NCBI GenBank assembly: GCA_003243445.1
Contig: QFQQ01000024.1
Location: 1-64,000 of the forward strand
Origin: Citrobacter freundii
GTDB lineage: Bacteria; Bacteroidota; Bacteroidia; Chitinophagales; Chitinophagaceae
DNA length: 64,000 nt
Reading direction: 5' to 3'
Positions 50,464 through 59,434 of this stretch are shown piece after piece. A program made the position numbers and the translations under genes. The notes below the pieces were generated by a model. That model searched no databases and was not told the origin of the DNA. It saw only the letters and a list, made by a program, of their open reading frames with translations. Position 1 is the first letter of the stretch. Each line of letters starts with the position of its first letter.

Positions 50464-52359
50464 TTATCTTGCAACCGTCATTCTCTTCGAGGTCACCATT
50501 CGCTCCCCTACCCACAAACTATATACATATTCGCCCGCAGCAAGTGAACCTTTATTGAGCTGTACCTGGCCGCGGCCCTTTCCATTCAGGTTAAAGCTGC
50601 GGATGGTGGCACCTTTCATGTCAGTGATCACCAGGCGGCCGGCTCCTTCATTTTCAGGGATGGTATAATTAATGATCGTAGACGAAGAAAAAGGATTGGG
50701 TGCGTTCTGGTCAAGTTGGGCAGCACTCAATGTTGCAGATATATTGTTAGCTGATTCGCCTTTCAACACCAGCGCTTCTATTTTTTTGAGGCGCTCTTCC
50801 AGTTGCGCATTTTTTTCTTCGAGGGCCGTATTCTTCTTTTTCAGTTCATCTATTTCGTTAGTTTTTGTATGAAGTTGCTGAACCGCTTTTACCAGCGGTA
50901 CCACAAACTCCGCGTAACGCAAACCATAAAAATCAGCATTGCTTTTTGGTGCATCTACTCCGCTGAAATCATAACCAAGTTCCTTCGCGGCTTTTTCTAC
51001 CTCCTGTGCAACAAAACCGGTATGAATAATGCTCGCTTTTGCCTGGCGCGCTGCGATCTGTTCGCGGCTCAATTGTTTTTGCTCAACACTTGGTGCGCGC
51101 ATTCCTTTCATCATTGCACCTTTGCCGGAAAGATTTGGAGTTGTCTCAAGCGCTTTTTCCAGACCATCTATATCAAGTGTATAGGTTACCGGGCGAAGTT
51201 TTTCGATGAACTCAAGGCCTGGCACATCTTCTTTCATATTCTTCTTGAAACGGCCGTCAGAAAGATTGGTCCAGTTTGCATAACCTCCGATGGAGGTAAC
51301 CAAGTCATTGCCAATCCTTACCTGATTGGAAGCTGTAACCTGAGTCATTGAACCAATTGCCGTACTATTGAAAATATTGTCTATGATCCCGCCGCTGCTT
51401 GCGCCCACAAATGTTATCGCATTCAACTCGGACCCGTTAAAGCCGGCATTACTGCCCACCGCCACATTATTGTTTCCGGAAGCATTGTTGATCAGCGATT
51501 GATAACCCAGCGCCACATTATGAGAACCTGATTGGTTATAAAATGCACTGTATGTTCCCGCTGCGGTATTTGACACCCCATTATTCAGTTGTAGTGAACC
51601 GTAGCCAAACGCACTGTTGAACCAGCCTTCAGTATTCCCACCCAGTGCACCGAAACCAAAAGCACTGTTGATCTCGCCATAATGGTTATTGTACATTGCC
51701 TGGTAACCAACAGCCATATTCGACTGGCCAAGGTTATTGTACAGCGCTTCAAAACCGATTGCGACATTCCGGCTTACGTTTTCCGCCATAAAAGAGGCAT
51801 TCGTGCCGATCGCAATATTCTCGACCCCATCAGAATTATTGCCGAGAGCATTCGCTCCAATGGCAATATTGTTCTCTCCGGTCGTATTCAGTGCAAGACC
51901 GCCATAGCCAACAGCCACATTCGCACTGCCGGAAGTATTGGAGTAAAGCGCATGGAATCCGTTCCCGGTATTATTTATTCCATTATTGGCGACGCCTGAC
52001 TGAATACCGGTAAACGTATTCCCCGATATATCACCGGTCAGGAAACGGAATCCATTTATATAGATCGCATCATTTAAATGAAGCGCCTTCCATCCAATAG
52101 AAGATGATCCAAGGTTAAGTGAATTACCAACCCCTGGTAAAAGATCGGCGTTCACCGCTGTCGGAGCTACAAGGTTTGATAAAGTAACGTTAGCCCAGAC
52201 ATCGTTTATCTTCGGGTTTAACAATATTCCTGTTACAGGTAAAAGTTTTTGCTGACGTGCGCTGGTCCGCGGTTTTATCTGGCCTTGAACAGTGGACTGT
52301 AAAATGAGGACTAAAGAGAAGGCAAAGCAGTAGTGTACGGTTGGTAAATGTTTTTTCAT
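50464..52359 (-). CDS. Surface protein with S74 autoprotease domain and T9SS sorting signal
   Basis: A 631-residue protein. After a signal peptide (to about residue 27), residues 110-330 are repetitive, trimeric-adhesin-like (NxAxGxxAL: SANVAVGYGGLALNTTGENNIAIGANALG). A peptidase_S74 domain starts at LSDGRFKKNMKED (Ser367 with Lys residues of the Ser-Lys dyad). A coiled coil follows (about 496-540), then a T9SS type A domain (from about 548: DQNAPNPFSSSTIINYTI ... GEYVYSLWVG). S74 domains trimerise tail-spike-like fibres and then cleave themselves off. Here, the secretion signal lies beyond the cleavage site. It is probably a cell-surface fibre or adhesin. Confidence 0.88.
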   Translation of the reverse strand: MKKHLPTVHYCFAFSLVLILQSTVQGQIKPRTSARQQKLLPVTGILLNPKINDVWANVTLSNLVAPTAVNADLLPGVGNSLNLGSSSIGWKALHLNDAIYINGFRFLTGDISGNTFTGIQSGVANNGINNTGNGFHALYSNTSGSANVAVGYGGLALNTTGENNIAIGANALGNNSDGVENIAIGTNASFMAENVSRNVAIGFEALYNNLGQSNMAVGYQAMYNNHYGEINSAFGFGALGGNTEGWFNSAFGYGSLQLNNGVSNTAAGTYSAFYNQSGSHNVALGYQSLINNASGNNNVAVGSNAGFNGSELNAITFVGASSGGIIDNIFNSTAIGSMTQVTASNQVRIGNDLVTSIGGYANWTNLSDGRFKKNMKEDVPGLEFIEKLRPVTYTLDIDGLEKALETTPNLSGKGAMMKGMRAPSVEQKQLSREQIAARQAKASIIHTGFVAQEVEKAAKELGYDFSGVDAPKSNADFYGLRYAEFVVPLVKAVQQLHTKTNEIDELKKKNTALEEKNAQLEERLKKIEALVLKGESANNISATLSAAQLDQNAPNPFSSSTIINYTIPENEGAGRLVITDMKGATIRSFNLNGKGRGQVQLNKGSLAAGEYVYSLWVGERMVTSKRMTVAR

Positions 52360-53026
52360 AAAGTTCTCCGTTTGGTAGGTAAGGCATTTAATTACAAAGT
52401 ATATACCGATCGGTGGATACGATGTGTCAGTCAGAGGATCCGGATTGGATTCGCGAATTGCGAAGAGGGGTAATGCGCAGGTATGGATTTCAGATGCCTT
52501 GATGCAGTGCGGGAGTATTGCGTCTTACGAAGCTCAGAGAAGAAGCAAATTCATTGGCAGCAGCAAAGTCAGGCGGCTAAAATACATAAGAGCCGGTCGA
52601 TATACAATACCACGAACGGGTAAAAACAGGCGCGATGATAAAAAGCCCCATTTTTTGGGTATGTTACGTTAAGACGTGGTGGATAATCCACAGGTTAACA
52701 CGGGATAACGTATGTGTGAATGAGTATGAAACTGACCGGTTTGGGGCATAAATTGTTGCAGGCGGGAACAACGGTTCTGCATTTTTCCGGCCTTTATACC
52801 AGGTGGTAGAAGTTCTATTCGCATAGATCCCAGGTTGAGGTTGCAAAGATATTTACAGGCAGATCTTATTACACAACGAGTGAGCCAAACGGGACTTTTT
52901 ATTAGTAAAACGACATTATCGAATTGAAACGCTGATTTAAATCCGGCAGATCGCATGCCTGCCGCTTGTATCCAACAATCAGGAAAAGCAGCTGACCTGG
53001 AAAACAGGAAGCCGCTTTCCCGGATC
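52360..53026. other. Long intergenic stretch without a convincing gene
   Basis: 667 bases upstream of the divergent S74 protein. Short frames exist but lack plausible starts or composition. No repeat pair was found until the hairpin at 53027. Confidence 0.45.
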
Positions 53027-53092
53027 TTCTTACCGTGCTTCCCGGCTTACCGGTAGAAAATTAAACCGGTAAGCCGGGAAGCACGGTAAGAA
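53027..53092. repeat. Perfect 28-bp inverted repeat
   Basis: The arm at 53027-53054 (TTCTTACCGTGCTTCCCGGC then TTACCGGT) is the exact reverse complement of 53065-53092, with a 10-nt loop. It lies in a divergent region, 130 nt before the exoribonuclease gene. It could be a terminator or a mobile palindrome. Confidence 0.8.
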
Positions 53093-53171
53093 TTATGAGT
53101 TTGGGTTCTGGCAAAACTCATATTGCCGCAAGCCCATAATACTCATTTCTCTATTTTATTTTTAAATTCTA

Positions 53172-53222
53172 TTACTTTTTACTTTTTACTTTTTACTTTT
53201 TACTTTTTACTTTTTACTTTAC
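53172..53222 (+). repeat. Heptamer tract (TTTTTAC)6 directly before the exoribonuclease start
   Basis: Six perfect TTTTTAC units from 53176 to 53217, with partial units at both ends (TTAC, TTTAC), end four bases before the ATG at 53226. The tract occupies the ribosome-binding and -7 region (TACTTTAC-like), so a change in copy number would move or alter the promoter. Confidence 0.75.
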
Positions 53223-53225
53223 AAA

Positions 53226-53744
53226 ATGTCTTTTATCATGGTCGATATAGAGAGCGACGGCCCGATCCCCGGCGACTACTCTATGATCTCTTTTGGTGCA
53301 ATTATCGTCGATACATCGCTCGATAAAACGTTTTATGGAACCCTGAAACCAATTTCCGGAAAACATATTCCGGAGGCTTTGGCTGTATCCGGATTCACCC
53401 GTGAAGAAACGCTTGCGTTCAAAGATCCCAAAGAAGTCATGGAGGAATTTGCCGTGTGGATCAAAGCCCATTCAAAAGGGCGCCCCATGTTCATCAGTGA
53501 TAATAATGGGTTTGACTGGATGTTCATCTGCTGGTATTTTCATCATTTCACGGGCAGCAATCCCTTTGGATTCAGTTCCCAGAACCTGGGCAGCATATAT
53601 AAAGGCGTAATAAAGGATATGTCAAAAAACTTCAAACATCTCCGCAAAACAAAGCACACCCACAACCCCGTGGATGATGCAAGGGGAAACGCGGAAGCGC
53701 TATTAACCATCAAACATGAGCTGGGATTGAAAATAGGTCTCTGA
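53226..53744 (+). CDS. DEDDh 3'-5' exoribonuclease family protein
   Basis: A 172-residue DnaQ-fold exonuclease. The acidic motifs are MVDIESDGP (Asp7 and Glu9), ISDNNGFDWMF (Asp), and HTHNPVDDARGNAEAL (His and Asp), giving the DEDDh set. The short size and context fit the '3'-5' exoribonuclease' family resembling RNase T. It probably trims RNA 3' ends in the cytosol. It is preceded by a heptamer repeat tract in the promoter/leader, suggesting phase-variable expression (inference). Confidence 0.85.
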   Translation: MSFIMVDIESDGPIPGDYSMISFGAIIVDTSLDKTFYGTLKPISGKHIPEALAVSGFTREETLAFKDPKEVMEEFAVWIKAHSKGRPMFISDNNGFDWMFICWYFHHFTGSNPFGFSSQNLGSIYKGVIKDMSKNFKHLRKTKHTHNPVDDARGNAEALLTIKHELGLKIGL

Positions 53745-53889
53745 GTGGTATTGAGCCTGGCCGGAACTGATACCAGCCGCCGACACCTATAACCTCATCA
53801 GTGATCATTTCGGAGTACTATTTTGAAGTTCAGGAGGTTGCAAGTATGAAAATCCTTTTATATTTTGTTGCCTCAAACCACTATCCATC

Positions 53890-54324
53890 ATGAAACGAAC
53901 CACCCTGTTCCTGGGAATATGCTGTCTTCTCACGGCATCTTCCTGCAGAAACACTCACCACGATCCACTGATCGACCTCCGCAACAACTGGTACAGTTTT
54001 ATCCGCACCGAAATTCCGGGCTACCATTTTTCCGGCTTTGAAAACGACAACTCTGTTGATGTGCCTGTTACCAACAACACAGATTACACCCTTGACGAAG
54101 TTGTTGTATCCGTCAACTACATCGGCGAAGCCGGCGGCATTCATCGCTCAGAAGAAGTGAAAGTGTTCAACATTCCGCCTCATTCCATTAAAACGATCAA
54201 AGCGCCCACCGCACCCAGCGGCATGGACATAGACATTGAGATCCGCAACATCATGTCCAGGCAAATGCAGTTCATCTATCCCGGCTCAAGCACGAATGCA
54301 ACGGACCCGTATTTTTTTAACTAA
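53890..54324 (+). CDS. Small lipoprotein of unknown function
   Basis: A 144-residue lipoprotein: signal MKRTTLFLGICCLLTASSC with a lipobox-like ASSC (Cys19). The mature part is beta-rich (DNSVDVPVTNNTDYTLDEVVVSVNYIGEAGGIHRSEEVKVFNIPPHSIKTIKAP), resembling an immunoglobulin-like or FxLYD-type domain that lies just outside the membrane. No enzymatic motif. Confidence 0.7.
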   Translation: MKRTTLFLGICCLLTASSCRNTHHDPLIDLRNNWYSFIRTEIPGYHFSGFENDNSVDVPVTNNTDYTLDEVVVSVNYIGEAGGIHRSEEVKVFNIPPHSIKTIKAPTAPSGMDIDIEIRNIMSRQMQFIYPGSSTNATDPYFFN

Positions 54325-54333
54325 ACCAGGGAG

Positions 54334-54475
54334 CGATGTTGGATGGTCGATGTTCGATGATCGGGCTTCAAGTCGATAGTTAACAATATCCACGGAAGTT
54401 CTCCAATTCAGGAGGGCTTCGAATCGGGTTCACGCCGCCGCTGGCCCGAACATCGACCATCAAACATCTAACATC
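54334..54475. repeat. GATGTTCGATG-type inverted repeat
   Basis: Arms 54334-54366 and 54443-54475 share GATGGTCGATGTTCG / CGAACATCGACCATC exactly, with indels elsewhere (33-nt arms). It separates the lipoprotein gene from the M61 peptidase gene. Confidence 0.6.
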
Positions 54476-54570
54476 CCTTCTTTGTGTTCAACGGCGCCCG
54501 CCTTCCCCCAACTTAAAATACCTTTACGGCAGCGATTTTAAATTTTATTTCAGCATTTAAACATCACTGC

Positions 54571-56409
54571 ATGTACACTCGTCTTTTTACCGTAATCTTC
54601 TTTGCCTTTATTGCAGCTATTGCAAACAGCCAGTCCTATCAATACAGTGTAAATCTCAATGACACTGCGAATGACCGGTTGAACATCACGCTTATAACTC
54701 CTCCCGTCAGTCAATCGGAGATCAACTTTTACCTGCCACGCATTTTGCCAGGCACATATATGAACAGCAACTTTGGTAAATATGTGCACGACCTGAAAGC
54801 TTTTGATAAAAACGGCGCGGCATTGCCGGTAAGCCGTAAAGACGACAATGGCTGGACCATTAAACAAGCGCAGACGCTTAACAAGATCACTTATGCCGTT
54901 GAAGACACCTGGGATTCGCCAATCGATAACCAGGTATACGAAATGGTGGGCACAAACTTTGAAGGCGGAAAGAATTTCGTTATCAATACCTGCGGCCTCT
55001 TCGGTTATCTTGATGGAATGAAGAAAACACCCTTTGAGATCAGCTTCATCAAGCCCCAGGGATTTTATGCGGCAACTGGTTTAAAACCCGTTTCCTCAAC
55101 CAATACATCAGATGTTTTTCGTTGCGTGAATGTGGATGAGTTATATGATTCTCCCATCATGTACTCGCTTCCGGATACAGCGACCATAAAAGTCGGCAAT
55201 GCAGATGTGCTGATCGCTGTTTATTCACCACATAAAGTAGCGCATGCAAAATTTATTGCAACGAACTTTGAAAAATTAATGAAGGGTGCTGCTGCGTATC
55301 TCAAAGGAAAATTACCCGTTGATAAATACGCGTTCATCTTTTATTTCAATGGAGAACAAAAAGGATTCAAAACATCGGGCGCATGGGAGCATTCGTATTC
55401 TTCTTTTTACGCGTTGGAGGAGCAGGACGAACAGCAAGCCATCGGTAATTGGATAGATATTGCCGCACATGAGTTCTTTCATATCGTAACCCCGCTTACC
55501 ATCAGTTCGAAAGAAGTAAAGGAATTCAACTTTAATGAAACCGTTCTCTCCAAACATTTATGGCTGTATGAGGGCAGCACGGAATATTATGCTAATCACA
55601 TGCAGGTTTGGTCGGGCATTACCAAACCGGAGGAATTTATCAGCGCGCTTGAAACTAAAATAAAATATTCCCGCCTTTATTTTAACGATTCGCTTCCGCT
55701 CGCTGAAATGAGCCGCGAGAGCGCCGGTAAATGGCATGAGCAATACGGCAACATCTATATGAAAGGAGCATTGGTTTCAGCTTGTATTGATCTTTACCTG
55801 ATGAAGCTTTCCGGCAACCAATACACGTTGCGGGATCTGAAACATGATCTCGGCATTCTTTACGGAAAAGACAAATATTTCCTGGATGATGAATTGTATG
55901 ATGCGATCGCGAAGCTCAGCTATCCTGAAATAAAAGACTTCCTGGTAACGTATGTGGACGGTTCGAAACCTGTTCCTTATGAAGAATTCTTTGGACTGGC
56001 AGGCATTGACTACCTGAAGAAAAAAACGGTGAATACGATCAATCTCGGCAGCATCAGCATTAACAATGAAAAAGACAAGCTGGTGCTTGATGCCGCCGAC
56101 GTAAATGCGTTCGGAAAGAAAATGGGTTATCAGACCGGAGACGAACTGTTAAGCATCAACGGGGAAAAAGCCACAAAGGACAATATAGGTCTGCTGATCC
56201 GGAAATTCAATAGCAGCGCAAAAGAAGGCGATACCCTGACGGTTGAAGTATTACGCAAAACCGGAAAGAAAAAAACACCTGTCAAACTTTCGCAGACCGT
56301 TTTCAAGTCTGACCGTGTGATCGAACACGTACTGGAAATAAACCCGAACCCGACACCTGCCCAACTTGAAATGCGCAAAGCATGGTGGGGTCAGGGCGTT
56401 TGCAAATGA
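54571..56409 (+). CDS. M61 (glycyl aminopeptidase-like) metallopeptidase with PDZ
   Basis: A 612-residue protein with a signal peptide (MYTRLFTVIFFAFIAAIANSQ). It has the M61 N-terminal beta domain, then the zinc motif HEFFH (AAHEFFHIVTPLTI), with the third ligand Glu in WLYEGSTEYYANHM. A PDZ domain (about residues 500-575, YQTGDELLSINGEKATKDN) lies at the C-terminus. The family hydrolyses N-terminal Gly or Ala peptides in the periplasm. It is followed 92 nt later by an M24 aminopeptidase gene in the same direction, making a peptide-degradation pair. Confidence 0.92.
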   Translation: MYTRLFTVIFFAFIAAIANSQSYQYSVNLNDTANDRLNITLITPPVSQSEINFYLPRILPGTYMNSNFGKYVHDLKAFDKNGAALPVSRKDDNGWTIKQAQTLNKITYAVEDTWDSPIDNQVYEMVGTNFEGGKNFVINTCGLFGYLDGMKKTPFEISFIKPQGFYAATGLKPVSSTNTSDVFRCVNVDELYDSPIMYSLPDTATIKVGNADVLIAVYSPHKVAHAKFIATNFEKLMKGAAAYLKGKLPVDKYAFIFYFNGEQKGFKTSGAWEHSYSSFYALEEQDEQQAIGNWIDIAAHEFFHIVTPLTISSKEVKEFNFNETVLSKHLWLYEGSTEYYANHMQVWSGITKPEEFISALETKIKYSRLYFNDSLPLAEMSRESAGKWHEQYGNIYMKGALVSACIDLYLMKLSGNQYTLRDLKHDLGILYGKDKYFLDDELYDAIAKLSYPEIKDFLVTYVDGSKPVPYEEFFGLAGIDYLKKKTVNTINLGSISINNEKDKLVLDAADVNAFGKKMGYQTGDELLSINGEKATKDNIGLLIRKFNSSAKEGDTLTVEVLRKTGKKKTPVKLSQTVFKSDRVIEHVLEINPNPTPAQLEMRKAWWGQGVCK

Positions 56410-56476
56410 TGAGATCCTGCTAATATCCGGTACATTTTTATTAAAATCGATCTCGTGCTCATTAATCCATTTGCAC

Positions 56477-56484
56477 TAGGTTTG
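56477..56484 (+). promoter_or_regulatory. -7 element of the M24 aminopeptidase gene
   Basis: TAGGTTTG matches TAnnTTTG exactly, 18 nt before the ATG at 56502, so the gene can be transcribed on its own. Confidence 0.6.
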
Positions 56485-56501
56485 TAGCACATTTTTCATA
56501 T

Positions 56502-57899
56502 ATGAAACTGAATCTTTTTTCTTCCGGTACGTATACAAGCAGAAGACAGAAACTATCTTCTGCCGTAAATGGTGGCTTGATCCTTTTGCCTGGCAACACA
56601 GAAGCCAGCATGAATTATACAGACAATCATTATCCGTTCAGACAGGATAGCTGCTTTCTCTATTATGCAGGTCTTGACATCGCCGGTCTTGTGTTGATGA
56701 TCGACACAGACAACGGCACATCCACTCTTTTTGGGAACGAGTTGAGTATGGATGATATCATCTGGACGGGACCTTTACCCTCTTTGCAGGAACAGGCGGC
56801 TTTGGTGGGGATCAGTTCCGTTCAACCTTTGTCTGCTATTGCTAGTGTGTTGAAGAAAGCACAGGATAAAAAGCAGGGCATTCATATCCTTTCGCCTTAT
56901 CGTGGCGATACGGCTATTCAGCTTGCTGAATGGCTGGGTGTAGCCACCACAGCATTAAAACCCTTTGTTTCGGAAAAGCTGATCAAAGCGATCATTCAAC
57001 AGCGCGAAATAAAGGAAGCTGCCGAAATACAGGAGATGCATGAAGCTGCTTCCATCAGTGCAGACATGCATGTTGCCGGCATGGAACTGACGCGCGAGGG
57101 TTTGTACGAATATGAAATTGCCGCAAGGGTTGAAAGCATTGCGCTTTCAGGAAATGGCCGCCTCGCTTACCCGATCATTCTTTCTGTGAACGGGCAGACT
57201 TTACACAATCATTATCACGGCAACCAGCTTGATGCCGGCCGTATGATCCTTTGTGATGCAGGCGCTGAAAATAATAAACATTATGCGGGAGATCTCACCA
57301 GGACCTTCCCCGTCGCCAAACGCTTTTCCGTTCAGCAAAAAGAAATATATGAAGTGGTGCTCGATGCCATGAATCATTCGGTCAGCCTGCTGCGCCCCGG
57401 TATCACCTTTCACGAGGTGCATAAACAGGCCGCTACCAGGATCGTTGCCGGCTTGAAAAATATTGGCCTCGTAAACGGAGATGTGAACGAAGCCGTTGCC
57501 GCCGGAGCACACACATTATTCTTCCCGCATGGGCTCGGCCATATGATCGGACTCGATGTGCATGATATGGAAAATCTTGGCGAAGACCTGGTCGGTTATA
57601 CTGACACAATAAAGCGCAGCAAAGAATTTGGCTGGAAATCCCTTCGCCTCGCAAAAGAACTAAAAGAAGGATTTGTATTGACGATAGAACCTGGCATTTA
57701 TTTCATCCCCGAGCTGATTGAAAAATGGCAGGCAGAAAAGAAACTGGAAGAATTTATTAATTACAAAGCCCTGTCATCCTATCTGTCATTTGGCGGAATA
57801 AGAATAGAAGATAATTACCTGGTAACTTCGGATGCAAGCCAGAAGCTGGGTAAACATCTTGCGAAGTCGGTGAAAGAAGTGGAGGAATTGAGAGGATAA
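56502..57899 (+). CDS. pepP: Xaa-Pro aminopeptidase (M24B)
   Basis: A 465-residue aminopeptidase P-type enzyme. The N-terminal creatinase-like domain (residues 1-165, FLYYAGLDIAGLVLMID) is followed by the pita-bread domain. Metal ligands: Asp in ILCDAGAENN, Asp in YAGDLTRTFPV, His in HGLGHMIGLDVHD, Glu in LTIEPGIYF, and Glu near the end (GGIRIEDNYLV). It cuts Xaa-Pro bonds at peptide N-termini, in the cytosol (no signal peptide). A terminator lies directly behind it. Confidence 0.92.
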   Translation: MKLNLFSSGTYTSRRQKLSSAVNGGLILLPGNTEASMNYTDNHYPFRQDSCFLYYAGLDIAGLVLMIDTDNGTSTLFGNELSMDDIIWTGPLPSLQEQAALVGISSVQPLSAIASVLKKAQDKKQGIHILSPYRGDTAIQLAEWLGVATTALKPFVSEKLIKAIIQQREIKEAAEIQEMHEAASISADMHVAGMELTREGLYEYEIAARVESIALSGNGRLAYPIILSVNGQTLHNHYHGNQLDAGRMILCDAGAENNKHYAGDLTRTFPVAKRFSVQQKEIYEVVLDAMNHSVSLLRPGITFHEVHKQAATRIVAGLKNIGLVNGDVNEAVAAGAHTLFFPHGLGHMIGLDVHDMENLGEDLVGYTDTIKRSKEFGWKSLRLAKELKEGFVLTIEPGIYFIPELIEKWQAEKKLEEFINYKALSSYLSFGGIRIEDNYLVTSDASQKLGKHLAKSVKEVEELRG

Positions 57900-57902
57900 A
57901 AA

Positions 57903-57945
57903 GAAAGCAGGCATAATTGATATTGGTTATGCCTGCTTTCATTTC
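57903..57945 (+). terminator. Intrinsic terminator of the aminopeptidase gene
   Basis: GAAAGCAGGCATAA (57903-57916) pairs perfectly with TTATGCCTGCTTTC (57927-57940), followed by ATTTCCTTT. The remaining bases to 58205 hold no gene. Confidence 0.85.
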
Positions 57946-58205
57946 CTTTATATTACCCGGTATCATTACTCTCCTCTGGAAAATTGTCCAACACCTTCAC
58001 TCCTTTGACAATTTTCCGCTTAAATCCTTTTGAAGCCCCCAAGAGAAGTTTAGATGCGGCTAAAGGATACGCTGGCCTTGTTAGTAATTCAAGTGATCAT
58101 TAAAAGAAATAAAAAGTTCAATGATCTCGCAACATTGGATGCATTTTTTATCTATCTTATCACGATCACCATTTAACCAAAACAAATCACCTCTCTTTAC
58201 GCTTC

Positions 58206-59390
58206 ATGCGCAAAAACTTTCAACTGCTTATACTCCTCCTGCTTTCCTTACCCTGTATTTCACAGAACAAATCATTGAAAGAACCGGTATGGGAAGGACC
58301 TGCTACGGACACCATCCCCGTGGAGTTCTCCAATGGTTCAATGATCATCACTCTCAAAATAGATCAACGGTCCTATCGCTTCATTTTCGATACGGGCGCT
58401 TGTTTATCCATTTCTGAAAGCCTGTTTGAGCGGAAAAAATACACCACACTTGGGGCAAAGCCCATCCAGGATGCAACAGGGAATATCAGCTCTTCTAAAA
58501 GCGTTTTTATACCCCAATTCAAACTCGGAAAATTTACGGTCAGTAATTGCAAAGCCGATGTGCTGGATTATCAGAAATCGAGTTTCTTCAAATGCCTGGA
58601 TATTGATGGTGTGATCGGTGGAGATATCTTCAAAACAAGCTTGCTGGAAATGGATCTGAAAAATCACCGGCTGATCATATCGCCAACGCAGGCGCTTCGT
58701 CCTGCTGCCAGCAATGAACTTCCTGTTCAGTTTGATGAACAGTACAATCCGTTCTTCAATATCCGCTTGAAAGATCACTATACGTTGAATGTGTTATTTG
58801 ATACGGGCGCGGAAGACCTGCTTACCATTCCTGAATACATTTTTGAAGAAAGCAGTCACGTTTGCGGTTACAGGATCCTGCGCAAAGGAAGATACAGTCT
58901 TGCAGGAGCACATAATATTCCGGTAAAAGACAGCTACAGGATCGCGTCATTGGATAGCCTGATGCTGGGCAAAGCCAGCCTGAAATCTGCCGAAGTGTGT
59001 GTGGTAGGAAGAAATGATATCAGTATTCTCGGACTCGATATTCTTCAATATGGCATTGTGCGGCTTGATTACCGGAATGCAACGATCAGTTTTACTCCTT
59101 ATGACCAGGAGATGCAATTCATTCCAAAGGAAAACTTTCCCGGGTTTTCCATTGGCCGTGAAAACCGGATGTATATCATCAATGGCATTGAATCGGGCTC
59201 CGATGCGGATCTGTGCGGAATAGAGGTCGGCATGCAGGTTACGAAGCTGGCAGATATGGACCTGACAACTTTTTCACGTAATAAAGATTGCCGCATTCTC
59301 CGGAAAAATCTGGCGATGATGAAAAAGTTTACGATCGAATACCTGGACCATGAGCGGAGAAAGAGAAGTTGTATACTGATCAGGCCCTGA
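58206..59390 (+). CDS. Exported tandem retropepsin-like aspartyl protease
   Basis: A 394-residue protein with a signal peptide (MRKNFQLLILLLLSLPCISQ). Two intact catalytic motifs occur in one chain: FDTGA at Asp62 (FIFDTGACLS) and at Asp199 (LFDTGAEDLL). Both are followed by matching hydrophobic GxxIGG/LGLD strands (VIGGDIF and ILGLDIL). Thus two retropepsin units could form an intramolecular pair. The C-terminus (about 310-394) has a PDZ-like stretch (DADLCGIEVGMQVTKLADMDL). It is a paralogue of 476-1675. Substrate unknown. Confidence 0.82.
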   Translation: MRKNFQLLILLLLSLPCISQNKSLKEPVWEGPATDTIPVEFSNGSMIITLKIDQRSYRFIFDTGACLSISESLFERKKYTTLGAKPIQDATGNISSSKSVFIPQFKLGKFTVSNCKADVLDYQKSSFFKCLDIDGVIGGDIFKTSLLEMDLKNHRLIISPTQALRPAASNELPVQFDEQYNPFFNIRLKDHYTLNVLFDTGAEDLLTIPEYIFEESSHVCGYRILRKGRYSLAGAHNIPVKDSYRIASLDSLMLGKASLKSAEVCVVGRNDISILGLDILQYGIVRLDYRNATISFTPYDQEMQFIPKENFPGFSIGRENRMYIINGIESGSDADLCGIEVGMQVTKLADMDLTTFSRNKDCRILRKNLAMMKKFTIEYLDHERRKRSCILIRP

Positions 59391-59434
59391 TCTCACAGAT
59401 ACAGGAGCCTGTCTCAGGTGATTTCAGTTTATCC

